Notes: generated from the sequence alone by a model not told the origin. A stretch of 8,535 nt of DNA from Chloroflexota bacterium (GCA_016210375.1 JACQUH010000230.1:1-8535), one strand, 5' to 3'. Counted from the stretch's first letter, positions 1 through 5,660 are shown. Numbers and translations are program-made.

Positions 1-3
1 CTT

Positions 4-31
4 CTCCCCCTTCCCCTGGGGGAAGGGGGAG
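4..31. repeat. Perfect 13-bp-stem hairpin of repeat copy A
   Basis: The left arm CTCCCCCTTCCCC (4-16) pairs perfectly with GGGGAAGGGGGAG (19-31) around a 2-base TG spacer. No T run follows on either strand, so a simple intrinsic terminator is not supported. It is the counterpart of the hairpins at 5583-5609 and 5672-5700. Confidence 0.8.
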
Positions 32-101
32 CCAGAGGGGGTTAGGTTGAAACCCAAACGGCAGAGTATTTGGTCAACGACCATAAGGGAGCAGGCCCAT
101 G

Positions 102-121
102 CCCCAGCCTTCAGGCTGGGG
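102..121. repeat. Small palindrome unique to repeat copy A
   Basis: CCCCAGCCT (102-110) is the exact reverse complement of AGGCTGGGG (113-121), with TC between. It sits at the point where copy A is about 27 bases longer than copy B, just after a shared ATGC. Short G/C palindromes of this shape occur at the ends of IS200/IS605-type elements and in REP sequences, but nothing else here supports such an element. Confidence 0.6.
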
Positions 122-451
122 TGCAGAAAACCATTTTGAGATAGTTTCTTAGAGCCTGGTGGCTACCAGGGAGGTAGTCTACTATCAGGTCTGCTTGCAG
201 CGCAGGTCGTCTTCCCAGGCTACCCCTGAAAAGGACGAGCGATGGTTGACTGCGATTGCCCGGGGCTAGCCGTGCTGCAAAGTCGCTATCCGCAGTCAGC
301 ACTACCCTCCCTTCCGCCTCAGCTCGGTTCATTATTTCCATGTCCGAAGCGGTGTGCATTGCGTAGTCAAACGCATGAACTGCATCATATCCTGTCTGGG
401 TAAGTCGTCAGGCCAAAGTGGGAGATAGCGCCGCATCTACAGGAATTTCAC
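111..451 (-). pseudogene. Decayed DUF5615 PIN-like toxin gene, partner of the adjacent DUF433 antitoxin
   Basis: The open part (359 to 111) encodes HTASDMEIMNRAEAEGRVV and LTADSDFAARLAPG, which fits the DUF5615 PIN-like family of small putative RNases that pair with DUF433 antitoxins. Reading further upstream in the same frame gives TGYDAVHAFDYA and then, past a TGA (410-408), VDAALSPTLA. Both match the expected N-terminal portion. The likely start GTG AAA TTC CT (451) is one base out of frame with VDAALSPTLA, as if one G had been lost from CTGGTA. That start lies 2 bases after the DUF433 stop, the usual operon spacing. At the 3' end the last native-looking residues are about LPGSHQA; the final residues up to the TGA at 111 are encoded by repeat copy A, and the usual family C-terminus is missing. 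Three lesions (frameshift, nonsense codon, repeat truncation) make function very unlikely. A sequencing error could explain one of them but not all. Confidence 0.8.
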
Positions 452-453
452 AA

Positions 454-678
454 TCAGGACACCAGAGGGAGCGTTCGCTCACTTACAGCATCAGCGGCAA
501 ACTGCAGTGCTTTGCGAATATCGCCCTCTTCAAGGTAGGGGGAGTCCACCAATATCTCGGCTGTGCTCATGCCCTGGGCGACCATGTAAACGATCGTAGC
601 TACGGGTATTCGCATGCCGCGAATACAGGGGACGCCTCCCATCTGGTTTGGGTCTATGGTGATGCGAGTGTTTTTCAT
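454..678 (-). CDS. DUF433 family antitoxin (VapB45-like)
   Basis: This 74-residue protein begins MKNTRITIDP and contains GGVPCIRGMRIPV (14-26), GMSTAEIL (36-43) and a C-terminal helix KALQFAADAVSERTLPL (56-72). These are the hallmarks of DUF433, a small helix-turn-helix-like antitoxin family that pairs with PIN-like toxins and probably represses its own operon. The frame is open far upstream, inside the CoA-transferase gene. The ATG at 678 is chosen because the family starts at this ITID segment and because GAGGGG lies about 9 bases upstream. The stop at 454 is 2 bases before the GTG of the DUF5615 toxin, so the pair formed a two-gene operon. Its toxin is now broken, which leaves an orphan antitoxin. 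No clear promoter was identified in the 128-base gap (679-806) after the CoA-transferase stop, so read-through from that gene is possible. Confidence 0.88.
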   Translation of the reverse strand: MKNTRITIDPNQMGGVPCIRGMRIPVATIVYMVAQGMSTAEILVDSPYLEEGDIRKALQFAADAVSERTLPLVS

Positions 679-806
679 GTTCGCCGTCCCCTCATCCTTG
701 GGCAAGATACTCTCTGCGCTTGCATCATGCTGTGTACCCTGAGGCTCCTCATTATCGTCGCACAGCTCATGATAGCATCGGCACTCCGCTCTTGCAGCAA
801 GGCCAG

Positions 807-1928
807 TCATAACCCCACCTCCGCCAGCACTCGCCCCGTGTGCTCCCCCGGCCCAGGAACTGGCCCAGCAGCAATCCCTGGCGCGCCGTGCATCCACAGG
901 GGTACGCCCTGTTGGAGCGTCGGCTCCACGGTAGAGTCCTTCAGCGACGCCAGCGTTTGATTCACTGCTACCTGGGGATGGCGTAGGAATTGCTCCCGCG
1001 ACTGGACGGGGGCGCACGGGATGTCCGCCTGGCTCACGAGCTTCACCCAATGGGCCACAGTCTCGCCGGCAAAGACCGGTTCCAGGGCATCTGCCAGGGC
1101 GTCGTAGTGCTCCAATGGAATGCCCCAGGGGGCATCCCGGTACCGCACGTCCTCCGCCAGGTCCGGTCGTCCCAGCAGGAGGCACAGCTTATTGAAGAAG
1201 GTGTTGTTCCCGCAGGCCAGGAAGAACCAGCCGTCCAGGGCCCGGAACAGGCGGTACACAGGGATGCCCACCCGAATGCCCTGGCGTACAGAGCTGCCTC
1301 TGCCCCGCAGCCGGCTACCCGAGACAAACCCGGCCGATTGCATGGCGATGGCCCCCTGGAAAAGGGATACCACCACCCTCTGGCCCACGCCTTCCATCTC
1401 CCGCACGTACAGGGCTGAGGTAGCGGCCAGGCACAAGGTGAAGGCGGCCCCGTAGGCCGCCAGGGGCAGGAAGACGAAGTCAGGGCGTCCTGGCGCTCCC
1501 TGGTCCGCCATCATGCCCGCTGCTGCGGCTACCGTGTAGGCGTCGCCAGGCGTCTCGGCGTCGGCGCTGCTTTCGGGATAGGGCGGGACGGCGCAGTAGA
1601 TGAGGCGCGGGTTCCGGGGTCGCAGAGATTCATAGTCCAGACCGAGAGCCATCGCCTGGGAGGGGAGCCAATTGTGGACCAGGATGTCGGCCCGGGAGGC
1701 CAGCTTCGCCACCGCCGCTCGCCCCCTGGCTCTCTCCAGGTCCAGGGCCACCGACTCCTTGCCCCGGTTCCACAGGTTGAAACGGGGATCGGCGCGCTCC
1801 GGCGAACCTCCGCGGGGCTCTATCTTGATGACCCTGGCCCCCATGCCGGCCATGAGCATACAGGCATACGGCCCCGCGATCTCGCTGGCCAGGTCTAGGA
1901 CGGTGACGCCTTCAAGGACGCCGGGCAT
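807..1928 (-). CDS. CaiB/BaiF family (class III) CoA-transferase
   Basis: This 373-residue protein belongs to the family III CoA-transferases (formyl-CoA transferase, CaiB, BaiF), which move CoA between carboxylic acids through aspartyl-CoA intermediates in the cytoplasm. Visible marks are GVTVLDLASEIAGPYACMLM (7-26), GARVIKIEPRGGSPER (30-45), NRGKESVALDLERARGR (54-70), ADILVHNWLP (80-89), YVREMEGVGQRVVVSLFQGA (174-193), and C-terminal HPQVAVNQTL and GEHTGRVLAEVGL. The length fits the family. The segment before YVREMEGVGQRV reads PLAAYGAAFTLC. By spacing from that motif, the catalytic Asp position of formyl-CoA transferase holds Ala158 here, so activity is uncertain and the substrate cannot be named. 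The start ATG at 1928 is preceded by GAGGCG and by a TATACT -10 about 27 bases upstream. It diverges from the MNT-HEPN cassettes. Confidence 0.88.
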   Translation of the reverse strand: MPGVLEGVTVLDLASEIAGPYACMLMAGMGARVIKIEPRGGSPERADPRFNLWNRGKESVALDLERARGRAAVAKLASRADILVHNWLPSQAMALGLDYESLRPRNPRLIYCAVPPYPESSADAETPGDAYTVAAAAGMMADQGAPGRPDFVFLPLAAYGAAFTLCLAATSALYVREMEGVGQRVVVSLFQGAIAMQSAGFVSGSRLRGRGSSVRQGIRVGIPVYRLFRALDGWFFLACGNNTFFNKLCLLLGRPDLAEDVRYRDAPWGIPLEHYDALADALEPVFAGETVAHWVKLVSQADIPCAPVQSREQFLRHPQVAVNQTLASLKDSTVEPTLQQGVPLWMHGAPGIAAGPVPGPGEHTGRVLAEVGL

Positions 1929-1955
1929 GAGTGCGCCTCGTGGTCGGATGGGGGT

Positions 1956-1963
1956 AGTATAGC
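1956..1963 (-). promoter_or_regulatory. -10 element of the CoA-transferase promoter (GCTATACT)
   Basis: Read on the minus strand this is GCTATACT, with a near-consensus TATACT 27 bases before the ATG. No good TTGACA-like -35 is visible at 16-18 bases upstream. The same octamer lies upstream of the three following transcription units. Confidence 0.5.
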
Positions 1964-2002
1964 GGTACGCCCTGGGCGGGTCTACGGCGCAGGCGCTATA
2001 CT
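1956..2002. promoter_or_regulatory. 9-bp dyad joining two divergent -10 elements
   Basis: AGTATAGCG (1956-1964) is the exact inverse of CGCTATACT (1994-2002), centred near 1979 in the intergenic region between the divergent CoA-transferase and first MNT gene. Each arm contains a TATACT -10 pointing outward. The symmetry may simply reflect two similar promoters. It could also be an operator for a dimeric repressor such as the MNT-HEPN complex. Confidence 0.45.
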
Positions 2003-2007
2003 ATACT
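1995..2007 (+). promoter_or_regulatory. Doubled -10 element for MNT-HEPN cassette 1
   Basis: Two overlapping TATACT hexamers (1997-2002 and 2002-2007) lie 45-50 bases before the ATG at 2052. No convincing -35 is seen at the usual spacing. The first hexamer is part of the octamer GCTATACT. Confidence 0.5.
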
Positions 2008-2051
2008 TTGAGGATCCAGTCATTCTCACGAGGATGCGCAGGGCTACAGCC

Positions 2052-2216
2052 ATGGAACTTGAACACGTCAAAGCTGTCATTGCGGCGCACCAGGCCGAGC
2101 TGCGTGCCCTGGGCGTCAAGTCCCTGGCCGTTTTCGGCTCCGTAGCTCGCGGCGAGGCGCGTCCTGACAGCGACGTGGACCTGCTGGTGGAGTTTGACCG
2201 GCCCATTGGATTATTT
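2052..2216 (+). repeat. Near-identical 5' part of MNT gene 1 (partner 2770-2934)
   Basis: A hand count over 55 codons gives 20 differences in 165 bases. Codons 12-25 differ at one base of 42, and codons 28-36 (the GS motif region) are identical. After codon 55 the two genes diverge abruptly. Most differences in the block are at third positions. Confidence 0.85.
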
Positions 2217-2345
2217 GGCTATTTTGATGTTCAAGAGTACGTTGCTGACCTATTGGGCGTCAGAGAAGTGGACTTGGTCGTACGGGACGCAGTAATCAAA
2301 GAGTTGCAGGAGATTATCTACCGGGAAGCCATTGATGTCCTCTAG
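2052..2345 (+). CDS. mntA: MntA-type minimal nucleotidyltransferase antitoxin, cassette 1
   Basis: This 97-residue protein has the minimal nucleotidyltransferase signature GSVARGEARPDSDVDLLVEF: Gly29-Ser30, ten residues, then Asp41-x-Asp43, with a third carboxylate at Asp74 in EVDLV. In studied HepT-MntA pairs the nucleotidyltransferase blocks the HEPN toxin by transferring AMP to a tyrosine in its RX4HXY motif. An in-frame ATG at 2034 exists, but GAGG directly abuts it. The ATG at 2052 is chosen because it matches the start of the second copy and has AGGG upstream. The gene overlaps the HEPN toxin gene by 11 bases, so the two are probably translationally coupled. Its first 55 codons are nearly the same as those of the second cassette (about 88% of bases), and the rest diverges. 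Confidence 0.9.
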   Translation: MELEHVKAVIAAHQAELRALGVKSLAVFGSVARGEARPDSDVDLLVEFDRPIGLFGYFDVQEYVADLLGVREVDLVVRDAVIKELQEIIYREAIDVL

Positions 2346-2697
2346 CGCGCGGCTCTGGACATATCGTCTCCGCCACATTATTGATGCGATACAACTAATC
2401 CAGCAGTTCACCGCAGAAGTAACCTATGATGGGTTTGTGGAAAGTGCAGTTACCATTGCGGCTGTCATCCGCTATCTGGAAATCATTGGAGAGGCCGCTC
2501 GTTATCTACCTCAGGAAGTCATAGACCGCAATTCCCATATCCCATGGGCCAAGATGCGGGCGATGCGGAACATCCTCATCCACGAATACGATAGAGTCAA
2601 CTTGCCAATCATCTGGTCCACCGCTACCAGTGATCTTCCTCCTCTTCTCCCCCTACTCCGTGCTCTCCTCGCCGCTGAAGAAGGCGTTCAGTCCTAG
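2335..2697 (+). CDS. hepT: HepT-like HEPN (DUF86) toxin, cassette 1
   Basis: This 120-residue, mostly helical protein carries the HEPN ribonuclease motif RX4HXY as RNILIHEY (Arg78, His83, Tyr85). Just before it is PWAKMRAM, and the core has AAVIRYLEIIGEAARYLP (42-59), typical of DUF86/HepT. HepT toxins act on RNA (tRNA in a studied case), and the tyrosine is the residue AMPylated by the partner MNT protein. The start ATG at 2335 has GGGAAG 6 bases upstream; a TTG directly before it is less likely. It overlaps the MNT stop by 11 bases. All motif residues are present, so the cassette looks functional. A 72-base gap containing the next promoter separates it from cassette 2. Confidence 0.9.
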   Translation: MSSSARLWTYRLRHIIDAIQLIQQFTAEVTYDGFVESAVTIAAVIRYLEIIGEAARYLPQEVIDRNSHIPWAKMRAMRNILIHEYDRVNLPIIWSTATSDLPPLLPLLRALLAAEEGVQS

Positions 2698-2724
2698 GAC
2701 ATCAGCCTACCACCACGGGCTTCT

Positions 2725-2732
2725 GCTATACT
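2725..2732 (+). promoter_or_regulatory. Extended -10 element for MNT-HEPN cassette 2
   Basis: TGCTATACT ends at 2732, giving TATACT (2727-2732) preceded by an extended -10 TGn. It lies 37 bases before the ATG at 2770. No clear -35 is visible, which is tolerable for extended -10 promoters. Confidence 0.55.
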
Positions 2733-2769
2733 TCCTTTGCTAGGGCATCAGGCATAGTGGAGGCAGGGT

Positions 2770-2934
2770 ATGGAACTAGACCAGGTCAAAGCCATTCTTG
2801 CCGCGCACCAGGCCGAGCTGCGCGCCCTGGGCGTCAAGTCCCTGTCGGTGTTCGGCTCCGTAGCTCGCGGCGAGGCGCGGCCCGACAGCGACGTTGACCT
2901 CCTGGTGGAGTTTGACCGGCCTACTGGATTGTTC
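2770..2934 (+). repeat. Near-identical 5' part of MNT gene 2 (partner 2052-2216)
   Basis: This is the direct repeat of 2052-2216 at 718-bp spacing, about 88% identical by hand count. The match stops at codon 55. The toxin genes do not share comparable nucleotide identity. Confidence 0.85.
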
Positions 2935-3060
2935 AAGTTTGTGGAGGTCAAAGAATACCTTGAAAGTATCTTGGGCCGTCACGTAGATCTTGGCACTCAA
3001 CAATCCTTGCGCCCTCAATTGCGTGAAAAGATTCTTGCAGAGGCTGTGCGTGCATCCTAG
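2770..3060 (+). CDS. mntA: MntA-type minimal nucleotidyltransferase antitoxin, cassette 2
   Basis: This 96-residue protein carries the same catalytic pattern as the first cassette: Gly29-Ser30, then Asp41-x-Asp43, and a third Asp73 in HVDLG. The start ATG at 2770 has a strong GGAGG (2759-2763) 6 bases upstream, which also supports the equivalent start in cassette 1. The N-terminal 55 residues are nearly the same as cassette 1. The C-terminal part (KFVEVKEYLESILGRHVDL) is only about half identical, which fits adaptation to a different HEPN partner. It overlaps the downstream HEPN toxin gene by 11 bases and is presumably its AMP-transferring antitoxin. Confidence 0.9.
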   Translation: MELDQVKAILAAHQAELRALGVKSLSVFGSVARGEARPDSDVDLLVEFDRPTGLFKFVEVKEYLESILGRHVDLGTQQSLRPQLREKILAEAVRAS

Positions 3061-3412
3061 AGACTGGTTGTTGCGCTTGGAGGATATCGTGAAGGCAATG
3101 CAACGCATTGATCGTTACGTTAGGACGCTGACATTTGAGCAGTTCTGCACTAACGACATGGTGTTGGACGCAGTCATTCGCAACGTGGCGGTCATAGGCG
3201 AAGCAACAAGGGCTGTTCCTGACTACTTCCAAGCTCTGCACCCGGAGGTTCCCTGGGCTTCTATGCGTGGCATGCGTAATATCCTTATCCATGAGTATTT
3301 TGACACTGACTTGGAAGTTCTCTGGAGCACTGTGAGAGATGACGTTCCTCCCCTCATTCCTATCTTGCAAGCACTGATATCCACTGAACGAGCCGCCCAA
3401 GAACATTCTTAG
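3050..3412 (+). CDS. hepT: HepT-like HEPN (DUF86) toxin, cassette 2
   Basis: This 120-residue protein has the HEPN motif RNILIHEY (Arg76, His81, Tyr83), with PWASMRGM before it and AVIRNVAVIGEATRAVP (41-57). The frame is open further upstream to 2990. The GTG at 3050 is preferred because it gives RDWLLRLEDIVKAMQRI at the N-terminus as in HepT proteins. It also has AGAGG 6 bases upstream, reproduces the 11-base overlap of cassette 1, and gives exactly the same length. Compared with toxin 1, similarity is strongest around PWA-MR-MRNILIHEY and DLPPLLPLL/DVPPLIPIL and low elsewhere. It is a putative RNase toxin silenced by the upstream MNT protein. No terminator was recognised between it and ligA. 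Confidence 0.88.
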   Translation: MHPRDWLLRLEDIVKAMQRIDRYVRTLTFEQFCTNDMVLDAVIRNVAVIGEATRAVPDYFQALHPEVPWASMRGMRNILIHEYFDTDLEVLWSTVRDDVPPLIPILQALISTERAAQEHS

Positions 3413-3432
3413 CACCCGCCGCCATTGTGTCT

Positions 3433-3440
3433 GCTATACT
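3433..3440 (+). promoter_or_regulatory. Extended -10 element for ligA
   Basis: TGCTATACT ends at 3440, giving TATACT (3435-3440) with an extended TGn, 31 bases before the ligA ATG. The -35 region is poor. It lies 20 bases after the HEPN stop, so ligA probably has its own promoter besides any read-through. Confidence 0.55.
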
Positions 3441-3471
3441 CTCCTAACCCTGATTCTGAGAACACGCCTCT

Positions 3472-5502
3472 ATGCTTGACGCCTCCCTACTGCAACGCGT
3501 GGAGCAGCTTCGCAAGGAGCTGCACTACCACAACTACCGGTACTACGTCCTGGACAGCCCCGTCATCAGCGATGCCCAGTACGACGCCCTCATGGGGGAG
3601 CTACTGGCTCTGGAGGCGCAGCACCCAGACCTGGTGACGCCGGACTCCCCAACCCAGCGGGTCGGCGCTGCGCCGGCGGAGGGCTTCGCCGAGGTGGAGC
3701 ATCCCCTGCCCCTCCTCAGCCTGGCCAATGTGTTCAACCCCGACCAGTTGCACGCCTGGTACCGGCGCGCCCAGGAGCTCCTGGAGGACCGCCCCTTTGA
3801 CATGGTCTGCGAGGTGAAGGTGGATGGCCTGGCGGTGGCCCTCACCTATGCCGATGGCCGCTTCCTTCGCGGGGCCACGCGGGGCGACGGCGTCCGCGGC
3901 GAGGACGTGACCCCGAACCTTCGCACCATCCGCAGCATCCCCCTGGTGGTGGACTCCCCGGGCCTGCCGGCGCAGTTTGAGGTGCGCGGCGAGGTCTACT
4001 TCCCCAAGTCGGGCTTTCACAAGCTGAACGAGGGGCGCATCGCCCAGGGCGAGCCACCCTACGCCAACCCCCGCAACACCGCCGCTGGCTCCCTGCGCCA
4101 GCTAGACCCCCGCATCACGGCGTCGCGCCCGCTGGATATCTACGTCTACGCCCTGGGCTACGCGGAAGGCGGCGACATGCCGGACAACCACTGGAACGCC
4201 ATGGCCCGCCTCCGGGAGATGGGCTTCCGCACCAATCCCGCCAACCAGCTCTGCCACACCCTGGAGGAGGCGCAGGACTACTTCCAGCGCTGGCTACAGG
4301 AGAAGGAACGCCTGGACTACGGCGCAGACGGCATCGTTGTGAAGGTAAACTCCCTTGCCTACCAGCAGCACCTGGGCGTGGTGGGCCGCGAGCCCCGCTG
4401 GGCGGTGGCCTACAAGTTCCCGGCAACCCAGCAGGTGACCCGCCTGCTGCGCATCAGCGTCAACGTGGGGCGTACCGGCACGCTGAACCCCTACGCCGAG
4501 CTGGAGCCCGTCAACATCGGCGGCGCTACCGTGAAGATGGCTACCCTGCACAACGAGGACGATATCCACCGCAAAGACATCCGCGTAGGCGACTGGGTGG
4601 TCGTAGAGCGCGCCGGCGAGGTGATCCCCCAGGTGGTGGCCCCCGTGGTGGCCCGCCGCACCGGGCAGGAGCAGGAGTTCCGCATGCCCGGGCGCTGCCC
4701 CGCTTGCGGCGAGCCCGTAGTTCGGCCCCCAGGGGAGGCGGCAACCTATTGCATTAACGCCTCGTGCCCCGCCCAGTTCGCCCGCCTCCTGATGCACTTC
4801 GTCAGCAAGGGGGCGATGGACATTGAGGGCATGGGGGAAAAGCTCGCCCTGGCCCTCATTGACGCCGGCCTGGTGAAGGAGCTGGCCGATGTCTACTCCA
4901 TCACCAGGGAACACCTCCTGACCCTGGAGCGCATGGGGGAGAAGAGCGCCGACAACATCATGAGCGCCATCGCTGCCAGCAAAGCTCGGCCTCCGGCCAG
5001 CGTCCTCTACGCCCTGGGCATCCGCCACGTAGGGTACGAGACGGCCCAGTCCCTGGTGCGGCGCTTCGGCGATTTGCAGAAGATCGTGAGCGCCAGCCAG
5101 GACGCCCTGGAGGACGTACCAGGCATTGGGCCGAAGATCGCCGAGAGCATCGCCGCCTATTTCCAGCGAGAGGCCAACCGACGGGGGCTGGAACGGCTGG
5201 TGCACGCTGGCCTGCGCACCCTGGAGGAGTCCGCCCCGCAGGAGGCTCGCGCCGCTCCCCTGGCGGGCCTGCAACTGGTGGTCACTGGCCGTCTCAAAGG
5301 CATGAGCCGCTCCCAGGCCGAGGACCGAATCAAGGAGCTGGGCGGCTCTGCGGGCAGCGCCATCACCAGGAAGACCGCCTTCCTGGTGGTGGGCGAGGAC
5401 CCCGGCTCCAAGCTGGAGCAGGCCCGTCAGCAGGGGACTCCTCTCCTCAGCGAGGAGCAGTTCCTCCAGCTCTTGAGGACGGGTGTGGCGCCCATCCCAT
5501 AG
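3472..5502 (+). CDS. ligA: NAD-dependent DNA ligase LigA
   Basis: This 676-residue cytoplasmic enzyme seals nicks using NAD+, joining Okazaki fragments and repair patches. The NAD-binding Ia domain is at 1-70 (HYHNYRYYVLDSPVISDAQY). The adenylated lysine is Lys116 in KVDG. Other adenylation motifs are RGDGVRGEDVT (137-147), FEVRGEVYFP (169-178), DGIVVKVN (286-293) and AVAYKFPA (311-318). The OB fold contains NVGRTGTLNP and a zinc finger with Cys409, Cys412, Cys427 and Cys432. Helix-hairpin-helix repeats lie near 483-565 (VPGIGPKIAESI), and a BRCT domain near 596-670. All domains are complete and the length is normal for LigA. The ribosome binding site is weak; the start is set by the conserved N-terminal alignment and the promoter just upstream. 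It is a core gene in an otherwise accessory neighbourhood. Confidence 0.98.
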   Translation: MLDASLLQRVEQLRKELHYHNYRYYVLDSPVISDAQYDALMGELLALEAQHPDLVTPDSPTQRVGAAPAEGFAEVEHPLPLLSLANVFNPDQLHAWYRRAQELLEDRPFDMVCEVKVDGLAVALTYADGRFLRGATRGDGVRGEDVTPNLRTIRSIPLVVDSPGLPAQFEVRGEVYFPKSGFHKLNEGRIAQGEPPYANPRNTAAGSLRQLDPRITASRPLDIYVYALGYAEGGDMPDNHWNAMARLREMGFRTNPANQLCHTLEEAQDYFQRWLQEKERLDYGADGIVVKVNSLAYQQHLGVVGREPRWAVAYKFPATQQVTRLLRISVNVGRTGTLNPYAELEPVNIGGATVKMATLHNEDDIHRKDIRVGDWVVVERAGEVIPQVVAPVVARRTGQEQEFRMPGRCPACGEPVVRPPGEAATYCINASCPAQFARLLMHFVSKGAMDIEGMGEKLALALIDAGLVKELADVYSITREHLLTLERMGEKSADNIMSAIAASKARPPASVLYALGIRHVGYETAQSLVRRFGDLQKIVSASQDALEDVPGIGPKIAESIAAYFQREANRRGLERLVHAGLRTLEESAPQEARAAPLAGLQLVVTGRLKGMSRSQAEDRIKELGGSAGSAITRKTAFLVVGEDPGSKLEQARQQGTPLLSEEQFLQLLRTGVAPIP

Positions 5503-5582
5503 CCACAATGTTCATGAAACCATCTCACCGTGGTTATTACACCAGCCTGATGGCCATGTACGAAACAACCTAACCCCCTTGG

Positions 5583-5609
5583 TCCCCCTTCCCGTATCGG
5601 GAAGGGGGA
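5583..5609. repeat. Left C-rich hairpin of element B
   Basis: TCCCCCTTCCCG (5583-5594) pairs perfectly with CGGGAAGGGGGA (5598-5609) around TAT. The preceding CAACCTAACCCCC (5568-5575 and onward) is the inverse of GGGGGTTAGGTTG at 37-49, so this unit is an inverted copy of the one at 1-49. No T run follows. Confidence 0.8.
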
Positions 5610-5621
5610 GAACAGAAACTC

Positions 5622-5660
5622 GTATCGGTGTGATGCGGCAGAGCCGCATCACACCGATAC
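5622..5660. repeat. Perfect 18-bp-stem palindrome at the centre of element B
   Basis: GTATCGGTGTGATGCGGC (5622-5639) is the exact reverse complement of 5643-5660, with a 3-base AGA loop. There is no T run on either side. The hairpin sits midway (centre 5641) between the two C-rich hairpins. Confidence 0.9.

Larger units (their letters stand above)
1..152. repeat. Dispersed repeat copy A (right-half type), truncated by the window edge
   Basis: This segment is collinear with 5672-5792. Both begin with a C-rich/G-rich hairpin (4-31 here). The shared block CCA(G/C)AGGGGG(T/A)(T/G)AGGT follows (32-47 against 5700-5715). After 18-19 less conserved bases comes a 26-nt block starting TATTTG (67-92 against 5734-5759, 22/26 identical). 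The last block is TTGAGATAGTT(T/A)CTTAG (136-152 against 5776-5792, 16/17 identical). Copy A carries about 27 extra bases between the last two blocks, mostly a small palindrome at 102-121. Both copies have the same orientation. The element's outer end at 152 lies inside the 3' part of the DUF5615 pseudogene and probably truncated it. No transposase is visible, so it could be a MITE-like or REP-like element. Confidence 0.8.

Noticed and set aside
679..806. Promoter for the DUF433 gene (GATAAT at 756-751 on the minus strand)
   Set aside because: No -35 at a suitable distance and it lacks the GCTATACT form of the other promoters; too weak to list.
418..960. 180-residue plus-strand open frame
   Set aside because: It is antisense to the DUF433 antitoxin and the CoA-transferase end, with a cysteine-rich random-looking composition and no ribosome binding site.
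454..1185. 243-residue minus-strand extension of the DUF433 frame
   Set aside because: The upstream part overlaps the CoA-transferase in another frame and is Gly/Arg/Pro-rich. DUF433 proteins start at the MKNTRITID segment.
2034..2051. Upstream ATG adding six residues to the first MNT protein
   Set aside because: GAGG directly abuts it with no spacing, and the paralogue starts at the equivalent of 2052.
4294..5508. 404-residue open frame on the minus strand opposite ligA
   Set aside because: It lies wholly antisense to a complete, motif-rich ligA. High GC makes long antisense frames common, and no family features were seen.
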